From assembly GCA_903632075.3 (NCBI GenBank), contig CAHIKZ030000027.1, positions 374,001-438,000 on the forward strand: a stretch of 64,000 nt of DNA. The letters are read 5' to 3'. Source of the stretch: Acanthosepion pharaonis (taxonomy: Eukaryota > Mollusca > Cephalopoda > Sepiida > Sepiidae). This document shows, piece by piece, positions 38,810 to 54,600 of the stretch. Below the pieces are notes generated by a model. It did no database searches. It saw only the letters and a list, made by a program, of their open reading frames with translations, and was not told the origin of the DNA. The position numbers and the translations under genes were made by a program. Positions within the stretch are counted from its first letter, which is position 1. Each line of letters begins with the position of its first letter.

Positions 38810-41082
38810 CATTTTTTATATCGAAATTGTGGTCAGTCTCATTATGGTGGGCAACTAACACATTTGACATATTATCAGCATCACCCAACTCATTCAGAAA
38901 CTGAAAAAATCCTTACTGAAATGCATTGATAAAAAAAATGTCATCCCACGATGCACACACAAAATATTTAAAACATCGCATCACATGGTTGCAATTTCCT
39001 AAAAGCATCTTCCAAAGAACTAAAAATGTTGGAAAACTAATCACTAAAAAAGCCAGAACTGCTGGTCTGCAACTCCATACAAAGAATGTAATAAAGCTGG
39101 AAATGGCCCAATGACACCAAATGATCAAACAAATGAGTGACTATCAAAACAACAAACTAAAACAAAAACTCTATGCCACAACAGCAAGTGGAAATATGTT
39201 GGAAGGCCTAATCTAATAAAAAATTCATTAGATATAAAGCTTTCCAACACAGAGTGAGACACCCTCTGCTTTGGTTTAAAATTTGCCACCGGAATCCGCA
39301 AAGGAGACATAGTAGACATTATATTACAAAATCATAAGCAAAACAACACCTAATTCACCAAAGGTTTCATTCAAGACATAATTACTGCTACTAGAGAAAC
39401 CAACAATGAAAATATATTACCACAGACACACCTAAATGCACTACAGAACTTAGCAAGAAATAAGATAATCTACATCACTACCTCTGACAAAGGAGTGGGG
39501 ATTGTGATGATGAACAAGAATACATACATGGAAAAAAATTAACTCATTAACTCAATGATACCACCATGAATAAACAAATAAAAAATAACTACTGAAACAT
39601 AAAAACTTAACAAGGAAATTAAAAAAATAATTAAAAATTAAAACAAATCTTGGTATAGACTCATAGAATATCACTCTTAGAACACCCAAACTTTATGGTC
39701 ACCCTAAAACCCACAGAACAGGTATCCCAATATGTCCCATCATCTCAAGAATAGACAGTGCTCCCCCAACCCCACCCCATAAACTGGCAAAAGTCATAAC
39801 AAAAATTCTAACTAGGGGAAATAAATATGACTGACAAAGTCTTTGGGGATAATGCTGTGAGTGAATGCATTGGTTCCAGAAGTTCAGGTCAGGAGATCTG
39901 TCTCCTTGATGAACCCCATAGTGGCTGGACACAGGTCCTGATTGAGATGGACAACAGCCAAACCTATGGTGAGCTTACTGAACACTTCCTGATTAATCAG
40001 TCAGACTTTTCCTGCATCACATAGGAAAGGGGTGTATAAGTTGAGCAAGTGGGTACCAAACACACACTGTAGGAAGCCAACAAGCAACAAATGGTAGCCT
40101 GTTTCTCATTGCTTTATCAGCACTGCAATGTACCCATATTTGATCAAGTGCACAGCAGTGATGAAAAGTGGGTCCTATATGACACTCCCAAGCATGCCAG
40201 ACATTAGTAGTTACCATGGGACCCTGTGCCTCACACCACAAGACCACCTCTACAACCAGGCAAGATCATGCTCTGTATCTGGTAGACACAAGTAGTGCAC
40301 TATGAGTGGCTACCAGCCAGCCAAACCATTATTGTGGAACTGTACTCACAGCAGTTGGAACATGTGCAACAGGTGCTGAAGCAGAAGGAGCTAGTATTGG
40401 TAAACTCCAAGGGTGTATTGTGCCTCCAATGCAATGCCAGGTCTCATTTGATGCAAGTGGCCAGAGATACCATGTGGTGATTTGGCTGGGAGACACTGTG
40501 CCATCCACCTTACTCTCCAAACTTTGTGCCATTAAATTACCACCTCTTCCATTGCTCAGACAACCACCATCACAGAAAATTCTTCAGATATGAGACAGAT
40601 TTGCATCAGGCACTCACAGATTTCTTTGTATCCAAGTCACCTGATTTTTACCACAAAGAGGCATGTTGGAAAATGTCTGAATACTTTGAGGACTAATGAT
40701 ATGTCAAATTTACTGTATACCTTATTTTCCTAATAAATCACAAACAGCAAAGACTTTTTTTGCTTATCTTGTATATATAAAAATCAAACATCTGCTGAAA
40801 CACATGTTGCAATGGTCCAATCCAAAATAAAATCTTCATCTTTATATTTTATTAACAGCCATACCAGCAGGTTGATCAGAAAAAGAGTTCAATTAGAATG
40901 GAGAAAAAACAGCATCATGTTTAGATGTAACAGTCTATCTTCTTCAATTACTTTAAAGTACTTTCATTAAAAAAACATTTTGAATTAATGCAGTTACTGT
41001 ATGTGCCAAGTCTGATTAAAATTGTTTGTATGGATCTTGAGTGAAAAGGTATCACACACTAGACAGTCAGACATCCTCTGTT

Positions 41083-41115
<33 letters not shown>

Positions 41116-43381
41116 GATAACACATTGGTGTTATATTAGTTTCAGAACATTAAATACGCCCCTAAAATTATAGATGAACAACATCTCTTCACAAAATTAT
41201 ATGGAATTAATATTAAAATTCTATGTCAATCTAAAACTGAGCAACTTGATAAGAGGAAATTTATGAAACATAGAATTCAATTGTTTTGACAAATAAACTC
41301 ACGTATGATTGTCAAACCAGAAACCTGAGCAAATGACAAGTGACAATTTTTAAACCATTTCATTTTTAATAAATTTACCTGCACAACTGTTGAGTTTTGG
41401 TTTCCAGGATTCTGTTTTACAAGATGAACTTTTGGAATCCCAACTGAAAAACAAAAAACAAGATTTAAATATGTAAACAATAAAAAGGAATAATCTTATC
41501 ACATGCATTTGAAATATTTTCAGGTTAAAAACAGAATTGACTGTTATTTAACCAGTTCAAAATGATTGTAGTACAAGACATCTCTTAATGTTTAGAATTT
41601 ACATTTAAACATTTTTTTATATTCTTAAATTCAAATTGTAATAATTTTTCAGACACCTAAAATACTAAAACACACTTGCATTATTTACATTATTCAGACT
41701 GTTATTCTCATCTTCATTGCCATATTTACAATGTTTCAGCCATTGTATGCTTTGGCCTGAAGAAGGCTGGAGCATACAACACCTGAATCATTGTGAATAT
41801 GGCAATGAAGATGAGGATAACAGTCCAAATAATGTAAATAATGCAAGTAATCATAATACCTCATCTCAGAGATATAGACAGATACCAAAATACACAATAT
41901 CAACTTTTTATTGCTGGGTAACAATCTTGTTTGGAGGATACATTTCTTTTTTTTAATTCTTGTATTATTATTTTTAATAAATAGCTTTTGCTAGCAATTT
42001 TATTAAAGCTGTTTGCATCTCAAATAATCTCAGTTAGATGATAGCTATACACCTAACACTATTAGTAACATGTTATAATTTTATTAACTTACCTAGTATT
42101 TTTTCTCTGGGCAAATTTTGAAGAATTTCCTAAAATTTTATGAGAAAAGAAAAATTTCCAGATGATGTATGTTGATAAACAGAAAAGCAAATATCTTTCG
42201 TATTTGACATACAGTAAATCACTAAGATGGTACATTTTCATAGCAGTTTGATATGGGCACCAATTATTAGCAGTATATAAGACAAGATTTTACAGTTGCA
42301 TGTCTGTTTAGTTTCATGCATCTTAAAATCTGAGAGAGAGTGACATTTTTCATGACAATGGCAATAAAAGAGTTAAATTATTTCTAGTTCAAAATGTAAA
42401 TATTTCTTGGACAATTTTAGGACAAGGCCATGTTTGATGAGTACATAGTTAAGAAGTAATTCACTACCAATGATTAGCACACTAATTACTACTCAAAAAT
42501 AGAGGTTTTCAAAGCTTAATTAAAAAAAAAAAAGACAATATGGATTCAATGAAATAAAAGGTATTTTTTGTAAAGAAGAATTTACAATCAAATTTTTATG
42601 CAATCAGAATTATTCTCAGAATTACATGGGACAATATAAACTTACTTTAAAACTCATCAATCATATTTTTATACAAATCAATAAACTTTACAGATAGACA
42701 GCATTCAAAAATGCCCATTAGTAAATTAAGTTAATTATTTTGAGAAACAGAATTTAACACAATGTGTTTATAAGGTCAGTAAGACAAAACCCAACAATTT
42801 CGTCAAAAGATAATTTGTTTTTTATAAAATTTCACATTAAATTTTAAAAGTTTTAATCCAATATCTCCCACTAGTTCACATTTATTCTGACCACAGAAAA
42901 TCCAAGAAATAAAAACAGATTGCTCTTAACTTTTGCCAAGACCTTAAAGTAAGTTAACTTGAAAAATCATTGGTGTTTTACGATGATTTCTTTCATAGTT
43001 ATTTACAACACAAAAAGAACTCTTAATTGCACAATCAATAACTAATTATATCCCTTCACCAATCCATCTTTAAAAAAACAAAGATTTCATTATTCACCTG
43101 AAGTAATTGTTTTGGTGTTGTGAATGCCAGGTAAGTCCTTTCCTTTCTTTACAAAAGTAGCATTGATTCTGCTGGCATATTGTGTAGCATCAGCAGCTGT
43201 GAATTCATAACGCATACTCTCTCCAGCATAAGCAGCACTATCTTCCCTACAAAAAAAAAAAGGATTTTTTTAATTCTAATTATGATAATGCAACTGAATT
43301 TCTTTTTGCTTTTTTAAGATTAAAGCTCAAAAGTAAGTGCGAGACAATATTTCATCTACATTTTTCTTTTTAAAATCATCA

Positions 43382-43450
<69 letters not shown>

Positions 43451-45177
43451 CTTGTGCAAATTAATTGAAACAAAATGAATAATTCTGTTATTATTTACTT
43501 TTTTTTCATATTTTTCCAATGAAACATGATCCAGTTTACATGTTAGTACTTCGTATCTCCATTCCACAAAGTTCTTCCTTGCAGACTGACCACAGATTCT
43601 CGATTGGATTAAAATCAGGAGAGTTTCCAGACCAGTCTATAGTACTTTGATTTGTTCACTGCTAAGGCTTACCAGTGTGTTCATGCAGCATTACAATTTT
43701 TGTATGTTTCTTTCGAGTAATGCCCATCACAGACAATGGCCGTAGGGCAACTAATCAACAGTCGAGACAGTAGTGTCTGGCCATGATAAAAATCTGATGC
43801 AATCACAGATAACGCAATATTTTTCAAGGCCAAACAAATTTAATAATACACCCCGAAAATAGATTCATATTACTGCACACCACTGCAAATGACCTAATCT
43901 GTTACTCCATTAGGTCTAAAACTGACCATATGATGAAAGAGAGGAAACTAAAGTGGTGTTATGGTGAAACACACCTATTATATAGTTAATAGACTCTTCC
44001 ACCTAATATAAGTAGTAGTAGTAATAGAAACGGGGGTCAGTCAGTCAGTCGATGTCAGACGACAATTAATCGAATACGAAAGTAGTCAGCGACCACGACA
44101 AGATTACTCTGCGTTATACCTATTATATCAAGTTCCTAACGTTTTGTACGTCGAACCTATTTTAGGACCGATTTAGTACAAATACAAGCCTCCACTGCGA
44201 AATCACTCCACAACAAGTGGTTGTTTCAATTAATTTGCACAAGGGTGTAACTATAGCACACATTTGCTTTTCACATATTTAGAAAAATATACAAAAGAGT
44301 TTTTTCATAAAATTAGAAAAATTATCACTTGATAATATAGATCTCAATTATAAGCTACATGAATAATTTTTTTATATTGAGATATTAATCTCAAAAAAGC
44401 ATCATGAAGCAAATTTTTATTATTTTGAAACAAACTTGCTTGTTATCATTCACTAAGAAAATAAAAATAACTAAAGAACCAATGTTAAATAAAGTTGGAT
44501 CCCTTTCAAAAAGAAAATATCTAATGTTGGGTTATTTGGTTACATTTTGAAACAGATCAAAAACTTTTCAATGCTCTCTTGTTGACATTTAGTGTCACAT
44601 TGCATTAAACCTTATACTATCCCATAATTTTCCAGTCTACAAACCAAATAAAGCAAATTTATTTGAAAATCTCAATCAAATGTAAAACAATATTCCATAT
44701 AAAGACAAATAAAGATCAGAGTTGAAACCCAAACCAACAACGAGTCACAAAGAATTAAAATTGACATAATCCCAACATTGGAATCATTGGAATACCAGAA
44801 TAATTTAAATCAAGCCTTGGAATCATAATGAATACCAGAATAATTTAACAAGATTTTAATAAAATGTATTTTTCTTCAGCTATTGGTTACATAACTGTTT
44901 CAGACTGACATCATCTACCCACCCCCTACCACCCACCACCCCCGCGCATTTAATGCTTGACAGTAGTTCACAGTTGTCTGAATTTTCAAATTGCTTGTTC
45001 TGACTATGATGATGATAAAACAAGTTATATGCGTATTTCTGCTTGTTTTCCTATTTACAAGGAAAGGGATGATAATCTAGTGGTTTGTTGACTGCTACTA
45101 TTTTATCTTCCCATAGCTCTCCTTTCTGGTGGCCTCAGCAGTATACTCTAAAGAGCACTCTACACGTGAATGTGTGT

Positions 45178-45229
<52 letters not shown>

Positions 45230-45501
45230 TATTCAAAAATTATAATTTAAATATGTTATAAAATCACTACAAAAATAGCTATTTTGTTTCAACACTTCTG
45301 GTGTTTTATCAACAACACCATCACTTGATAAAACACCAGAAGTGTTGAAACAAAATGGCTATTTTTGTAGTGATTTTATAACATATTTAAATTATAATTT
45401 TTGAATAAATTATATTTGTTCTACTCTGTATTGAGCAATCTTTTAAGAATAGTATTTGTTGGTTATTGGAATTTATTCCATATACACCAATCCTATACTT
45501 G

Positions 45502-45553
<52 letters not shown>

Positions 45554-45573
45554 TGACATGCTGTGACAGTTTG

Positions 45574-45615
<42 letters not shown>

Positions 45616-48600
45616 AATTCAACCTGTCACAGCATGTCACCAAAGATGTATTAATACAATTTGAACATTAATTAACATTCTGTAAAAGGCCCTTTTTTCC
45701 AGAAATTATATGGACACTTGACCAAGTTCTTTCCCAGAACTACTGTTCCTATAGGACCATTGACAAATATGTTTTGATGTAAACAAAGCACCCTGCCTAC
45801 TGGTTGGGTTTTTTCAGGCAACCCTATATCCAAAATTATTCTAAGAAACTACACCAATCTAATGGATAGGTCCTCATGTAAACAAGTTAATCTCAACGGT
45901 TGTTAGACATTTCTTTAGCTGAAATCAAAAATGTATTACTTGTCATCATTTTCATGGTATGTACAAGGTCGTACTCAGTTATGCTAAGTTATCTCCAAGA
46001 CAATACTCAAATTCAGTTCCTCTCAACCCATCTAATTTCTTGAAACTAATTAGCTTTTTTAATTATTTTTTTGGCATTTAATTTCAATAATCACAAATAC
46101 AAGCCTGGTTGTATACCATAAAACTCTGCCCACTCTTAAACCTCTTTGGGGCACTACCCACTCCACATAAGTAAATCACCAACCACTTCATCACATTAGA
46201 GACAATCTTTACAGTTCTTTCACCTGAAAAAATACTGGACTTTCCTCTTTGCCTCTTATCAATCAGACAGCATAAGAAATTTCAATATTACTTTTTAAAC
46301 CATCTACATTAGATTCTGACCAATGAATCTTCACTGTGACATCAATTTCTTTCTGTATTCATTTAAAAAAAAAGTCAAAATTATTTCTATGTCCAAGGAC
46401 GCACACAAATCAAATAAAGGTGACAGTCTGTTTCATGCTAAATGCAATTGTCAAGCTATATTTATATTTACTTACACTCTATCTCTGATATTGAGCACTT
46501 TAACCCAAAAATATAGCATACCTTAAAAACTATATATATATATATATATATAGTTATTGCTATCAAAAATATAAAAGGTCACCATATTTATCAGACTGAC
46601 TTAAAATTTTGCTAGTTATGGTCCAAACAAGAACATTGTATTATTACCAGAATATGTTTTTTAAATATTCAACATTTTATTATACATAATTTAGGTATGT
46701 GTAAAATTTCAGTTATAACTAAAATATATATATATATATATATCTGTAAATTGACAATATGAATAAAGAAAAAAGGAAAACTTATCTTAGTCAAAAGGTT
46801 TCATCCTTTGATCGACATTATCAAGACAAATGTAAGGATTTAATTTGCAACAAGTATTTATAAGCAAAATTAGTTTTTAAAAATTTTAAATTTAAGAAAC
46901 ACACATAAATATTCATCTGGCTAATTGTAAAGTTTAGGTAAATTATGGAGGATGCTAAGTGATATAATTTCATGTCTAATAAATGAAAGTGAATAAGCAG
47001 TTGTGACAGCTTATTTTATATATACCGACTTCAGAATTATTATTCTTATGGTTATTTTTGGTTCTGATCATATCCATAATAGCTTTGTAATTATTTTAAT
47101 ATTGCTAAAATTGGTTAAATTGTTTTGGATAGTAGATATTAAGGATTTGGTAGGTAGATAGTATTACTCTGAACCTACAGAAGAGGAGCTTAGTAAATCC
47201 ATTGATGCCCTAGCTTCTGGAAAAGCACCAGATAAAGATGGCATATTGTCAGACATCATCAAATGTGGTAAGCCAATTTTACTAAAACTACATCATCATC
47301 TCCTGAGCCTCTACTAAAAAGACAAGGTTCCTTAGGACATGCACAATGCCAAGATAATTACCCTGTACAAAAAGAAGGGTAACCACAGAGATTGTAATAA
47401 CTATTGAGGTATCTCCTGGTAAAGCATTGTTAGAAAAAGTCATTGCCTGAGTGGTCTTAACTCGACTCCTAATCTTTGCTGATCACATCTACCCAGAATG
47501 CTAATGTGGATTTAGGACAAAGCAATCTACATGATCTTCTCTCTATGTGAGCAACAGATGCCACTATACATCACCTTCATCAATCTCTCAAAGGTGTTCA
47601 GCTTTGTCAGCAGGAAAGGTCTGTTTCAATTAATGAAAATTGGACGTCCCCCAAAGTTGCTGAGCATCATCACCTCCTTTCATGTATGATAGTGAAACTT
47701 CAATGCCCTTCACAATTCAGAGTGGTATAAAACAAAGACGCTTTTTAGAACCGACTTTGTTTGGCATCTTTTTTCCCATGTTATTGAGTCTTAAGTTCAG
47801 GTAATCTGAAGAAGGTGTATACTTTCACAAGAAGCAATGGTAAATTATTCAATTTGGCTCACCTGAGTGCAAAGTTGCATTTTCTACATTTTTCTTCTCT
47901 TTTATTGGTGTTGTTACTTTTGTAATTATTGTAGTTATTCAAGTTGCATAATACATTTTAAATGCATCAAAGGTGGTCTTCAGTGATGCACTGTCCTCAT
48001 CGCCAATTTCAGGTTTTGCATCATATCGGCTCAAACAGCAAACCCTACCTGACTCCAGAAGAGTCAAGCCGCCTTCTTAACAGTGTCGTGCTATGCACCT
48101 TGACATTGCAAAGAAAAATTCAGATATGGATAGGAGTCCAACCATTCTTATTGACATATGTCAATCAACGTCAGCCAATGAAATTTATTATGATAGCATA
48201 TTAATTTGTTCATATTCCTTACACACCTGTTGCTTACTTCTAGTGTTAAATATCTTCATTAAGAGAACAGTTGGAGAACTTCCAGAATGTTTATCAACTA
48301 GTTTTAGGAAGATCCTTCCAACATTTGTTTTGCTTTGTGGTTATAAGGAGAGTTAAACTATATTATGTTGCATCATCTTTTTTTATTTATGTTCTTTTTC
48401 CATGTTGTATTCTATATTGACTTTGTGTTTTAAATATTTGACTTTGGCTTCGATAAATACTCTATTGTTAGTTACCTACCTGTATTGCACTAATTTATAT
48501 AAATGTTTAAGTATGACCAGAGGATGATTTGATTCACTATTTACATACCTTAGATTACTTGACTCTTTTATATATGGTTTATATTTACCAGAATTCAAGT

Positions 48601-49949
48601 CCAAGTGTATCACTTTTTACAGTAGTAATTTTTAGGTTATGGTCTTTAAAGAATTTTTCCAGTGTTTTTTCTTGATCTATCAATCCTTCTTGAACTTTTC
48701 TTTCATAGTAGTATCGGTTCTATGTTGTTAATATCAAATACCTATCTTAGTCATCATTATACATATAATTAAATATTTAGGTTTTCAGTTATTGTAATAG
48801 AGTCAGGGGATTAGCAGTTGTAAGTGTAGAAAATTTTAAATTTTAAAATTTAAATGTCATATGTAATAAGTTTTTATAAAAACATATTCTGCTAATAATA
48901 CAATATTCTTGTCTGGAACATGACAAACAAAACATTTAACCTTTAAATCTTTGATAGGTGTTGTGAACTTTTCATATTTTGGATAATTTTTTCTCCGGAT
49001 AAATATTTAGCATTTTATTGACAAAATTCTGCATTCCATGTTAAATTACAAAATTGTACATTTTTCAATAGGTGTTGTTATTATGATTATTATTTACTGT
49101 TATTATTATGATTATTAATCTATATTCTTGTACTTACATAGCTTTGGTAAGTAATCTTTGAGTTGTGTTCGTTTCCATCAGAGAATCAACCTCTCCTCCA
49201 AGAACTTGAATATTTTCCTTCTTTAGCATTAGTATTCCTTTTCGGCACAAAACATTACCCTGAATTAAAACCTAAAAAGTAGCAAATCAACTTTTGTAAT
49301 CAATTTTAAACTTACAAATAAATTTCTTAATTCATGTTAATCCAAATTTAAAACTAATTACTTTGCATTTGATCCACAGAACATTATTTTTTTACAATTA
49401 AAATTCAATAACCCATCATAAATGATATATTCCTGAAAGATTTAAGAAAGAATTGATAGCAATAAAACTAGAATCTTAAACCTAAGAAAACATTTGCTCC
49501 TTCAGTAAAAGACTTTTGGATGTTGCTAATGTTTTTTATAGTGTCTTTTCTTCAATACAATATCAGATTACTTTGGCATTACCATGTAGTCACCATCACT
49601 TACATGTTATATATGTGAGGGAATGACATGCATCCTATATTCAGCCTCTCTACAGTCTGTTGTCTAATGGATCTTTTATAATGTAGAACACAGTTCACTA
49701 AGTTTTATTTCATCAAACATGAAGCATAAATGACAAACTGACACCTATCAGTCTGTAAGTGTCAAATGCCATTCTTCTTTACTTCGTCTGCCATGTGAGT
49801 AAGACACCTCTATTTTATATGTAAAGACTAATGTTTCTTTCCCCTTAACTTTTTATCTTTTGAGATTAACAATTGATCTTTTAATCAGGTGATGTTGGTC
49901 ATATTAAACAGCTAGAAAGATTATGTAACATCATGCTTAATAATGCTTT

Positions 49950-50030
<81 letters not shown>

Positions 50031-50396
50031 TACAGTTCAAAAGTTTAAAGCTACCCCTAGAATTAGCATGGCATGAACTTGATAGAAAAGTGAAAAGGAG
50101 CTCTTAGAGTCATTGAAAAAAAGAATGGAATCAATTATAAACTCTTATACTTTGAGAAAGTTTTGCAACAAATACCAAAAATTTGTCCTGCAGTAATCAA
50201 AGCTAAAGAAGGATATTTCAACAAGAGAAAAACTGCTTTTTTTCTTTTTGTCATAATAAAATTTCTAATAAAAAATCATGTCTCACTTTTTTTTAAACAT
50301 GTATATTAATTTTCTCTTATTTCAAATAAAAAACCATTCATTTTGGGGCCAATTTAATAAATTACCAGGAGTAACCCAAAAATTTGAAATACAGTG

Positions 50397-50440
<44 letters not shown>

Positions 50441-51420
50441 CGTGTTTGTGTGTGTGCGTGTTTGCGTACAATAAGGTATTGAAAAATTCATGTCTCAACC
50501 AAGAAATCCTTTCAAACAAAATTCTGATGTTTGCTCATTCAATTAGATTTTGAAAAGTGGATCACATCAAAAACTTTTCACTACCCACTTGCCCCTGTAT
50601 ATAAACAACATTCATAGACACATAAATTTTTCTACACAGATAGGAAAAGAAAAACCTACCTTAAAACCAGGTTTAAGTTCAAGATTCAGATCTGGAATTG
50701 TATTGTACTCCATTGCATGAATCTTTGTCATTCCATCTGTCAATTCAAGTTTAAACATTCGAGTGTGTGGAGGCTGCCACTGCAAAGAGACAAACATTTT
50801 CTTACATTATCAGCTTGCTTGATACATTTATGACTTTTTAGTCAAAGAAAATGTATGGCAAATGATGAACAAGAACTTAAAAGTTAGCTCTCTAAATAAC
50901 TGCATTCTATAGAGATTTCTGATTTTCATGTTATCTGCCTTAAGTTGAAATCATACATATTTACTGATTATTTAAGATACACAGCTTCAGAAAGCTAAAA
51001 TGAAAAAAGTTTATTAAACAGAATTTAGTGAAATGCAATGTCTTTATTTTAATGTTTAACCTAGAATAGTTGTGAATTTAAAAGAATAATGTTTTTAAAT
51101 ATATTATCTATTTGTATCATTTACAAATTACTAAGAATATAATATCTCGAATTATCTCAAAGCATTTTAATTCTTTTTACATTTCCCAGAAATCCTGAAT
51201 TTATCTAAAATTTAGTGCTCAATGGGGGAGAAAAGTAATTGTAGATAAAAATTTAATAAATTTTATTAAATTGAAGTATTTCTAATGTTAATGATTAATT
51301 GCATCCTCATCCACATCAATAATAATATACACACAAATCACACTTTCAACTTGTGGCCTAAATTTAAAGGACATTTTTAAAGTTAATCAAAATAATTTTG
51401 CATTATTATAATGAATATTC

Positions 51421-51455
<35 letters not shown>

Positions 51456-51612
51456 AAGAAAAACTTAACACATCATGAAATGGTGTGTTAAGCTTTTCCT
51501 TAATGTATATCATATTGCTCTGTATTTTATACATTCAGCTCTCTACGGATCTATCTTTTAATATTTTATATTAAAAGAACCACTTGGATTATCCTTTCCA
51601 CTTATGGATCTG

Positions 51613-51662
<50 letters not shown>

Positions 51663-54600
51663 CAGTGGAACATCAGTTTAACAGACTAATAGCGGGGAAG
51701 ATCATCCATTGAAGTCATTTGAATTTGTATTAATTTGACACTTTCTTTGTGGCCTAAAAACACCCAGTACAATACACAATTATTGTAAATAAATGTAAAT
51801 ACGGTATATATGTATGTGTATTTTTAAATTACTATATAGTAACAGATAGAGAATCCCACACAGATAGAGATTCCCAGGAATCTTATCTTTAAATGCTTGG
51901 GTATTAGGTGGAAATGAGCACTAAACAAAGCAGTTTCATCTGCATTATATATCTGACTTAATGTTAAGTCTACCAGTCTCTGTCTGATTGTGCCAGTAAA
52001 CAGCCAATTCTGGAACTAACAGACTTTGCTTGTTATGTGCAGGCATTTTGACTTCCAGCTGGATACTACCATTTCTGCAGATTCTGTCCAGTAAATCTGG
52101 AGTCTGTTAGGTCCAGGACCATTAATTCAAGGTTTTACTATATATGTGTGTGTGTGAAAATTCTTGTTACTTAATTGAATGGTATTATTATTATACTTTA
52201 AAGTCTCATGAGCACATTGTTGTAAGTGACAAGTTTCTCCACATTAATTCTATTAACACTCTATCCTTACTTCTTGATATCAAGCAGTTTAAGACAAAAA
52301 CCTGCATGCCTAAAATGCCTTTCCACAAGTAAACTACGGAAAAAGGACCAGCAATTTTGGCACCTAACACTCTCACAATACTATATATATCTATTATCTA
52401 CTTTATATATTGCTGTTTACAGTAATAATTTCAAAGTCCCATTACACAACTGTGATCTCAACTGATTTATGTACAATAAAATTATGGCAAGGGAAAATGA
52501 TTAAAGTAAAATTGGATGTTGCACAGAGAAAATTAAAAAATTAACAAGAAATTTTCTAGTTTTTGTTTAAAATTCTGAAATTTTAAGATTTGGCTACTCA
52601 ATATTTTTATCACCCTGAAAAACACAAAACATAAAAGAATTAGAACGTATGATATTACAAAAAAAATGAGCAGATCTAGTGTAAAATCAAACAAGAGACA
52701 TTACTAAAAAAAGTATAATGCTAAATCTGAAGTGTCACATAATTCTAAATTGTTAACAGACTTCATAACTATGTAAAATCGATATGCATGGAAAAAGTAA
52801 ACATATCCTTGTCAGAGCTTGTTTATAGCAAGAGACATGAAAAGAACAAAAATAAGAACTAAAAGTAATCAATATTTATAATCCCACAACCATAAGAGCA
52901 GCACTAATTTGAGACCAGTTCTCAATAAAACCAAATGAATTAATGACACTATCATCTCTTAAAAGGAAGAAAATTACTGGTTCCGTTTAACAAAACCAGT
53001 TTTGTAATTAGTTAACCAGGTGTTTAATTGATGCTGAGTAAAAAGAGACACTCTTATTCCAAATATCTAAAAGGAGTTTTGATTCAGTTTTTTAAATTAA
53101 AAGATGTTACACTTATATATATATTATGGACATTTTTTATCTTTAGTTGTCTTTGTCTTATTCTTAAACTTGGGCAAAATCTCCTAGGTTTCGATGTGCA
53201 ATGAGATTATTGATTTTGAAGAAACTACAATCCTTAGGTAAGATATTTATTATTTTTGTTTGTCAAGTTTTTTTTCAGTGGTAGAAGTGAGGACCTGTCT
53301 CCATACAGCATCTACCCATTGCACTGAAAATGGTGAGTGAAAGCATTCATTTATATCTGCAATTTTACTTACCCACTACACAATTGCTTGTAAATCATAC
53401 AATAAAAAATAATAAATGCATTAATAATACAAATTCCTTACATTAACTGATTTTGTATTATGCTTTGGTTTTGTATGGTTACTAGGATATTATGCAACGT
53501 CTGTTAAGATCACAAGACCAGATTTTTTAAATATAGAATAATTGTTTATTCACTTCTGGACTCAGTCAAATTAGCATTATACATTAAGGGTATAGTGTTT
53601 CAGGTTTTTCTTTGATCATCATGCAAGGATATGAGGGATTCTGTCTTCTCTCTTGTAGATTGAGTATTTATATAACTTCCTGTTGTCTGGTTGTGTTATG
53701 TGTGTATATCCTCAGTTCAACAGGGTTCACTTCCTTGATTTTATTGGTACACTTAATTGGTACATCTTTTGAAGCTCAATTCTACACTTGCAGGCTTTGA
53801 TATCACTTACTAGATCAACCCTAAAGATACACAGACCTTTTGATGTTCTGAAGTGACACAAAGTACAAAACTTACTTTATGATGAACCCATATTGGGGTT
53901 ACCACAGATCAAAGGTTCCTGATGAACAATGAGTTTGATTCAAACCATTTGTATATTACCTGGTATGAATCACATACTACAGTTACAAATAATCCTGAAA
54001 GTGTCAATAATAACATTTTGTGGGTGATTTTAACCTGTAGTTGTTGTCTGTTGTTATTTTATTCTCATACATAATTCAAGTTTGTGACAAGAAAGCCCAA
54101 CCAAATCACAAATGCAAAACCAACAATAACTTACCGTAGGCTTTTTGTGCTCATCATATGAAATGCTACTATTACTTGTATCTATACCCTTCAGTTTTAC
54201 TTGTTGAGAGTAGTAGGACGTACTGATATCAATCATACTATTCACCTGAAAATAATGAAAGGAAATTTGAGATATTTTTTATATATAACAATACCGCAGT
54301 AAATAGTAACAAATTTTCCAATATTTTAAAAAAGAAAAGCACAAAGCCATCTAAGTCATAACGCAGAATATTGTCATCACAATATATATATTAAATCTTA
54401 CATGGTCACACTGAATAAATATCTAAATCAAATAATATTAAGTTTTTCCTCTTTGATGCTTATCACTACAAAAAGTTCTAGCCAGAGAATAGACTGTCTA
54501 CAATGTGTAAAAAAAAACAGAAAAACAAATGGGGGATTTTCAAAAAGAAAAAAATTGATTAACTTCTGTTAATACAAAAAGGTTTTGTTTCAATGAAACT

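Noticed and set aside
41277..41480. Alternative frame VGIPKVHLVKQ in RMI1 exon 8
   Set aside because: Open, but it breaks phase with exons 7 and 9; the chosen frame keeps the full coding sequence open.
46750..46830. CTTGATAATG...GATGAAACC on the minus strand as a hammerhead
   Set aside because: The first strand does not fit CUGANGA and no helix II could be drawn.
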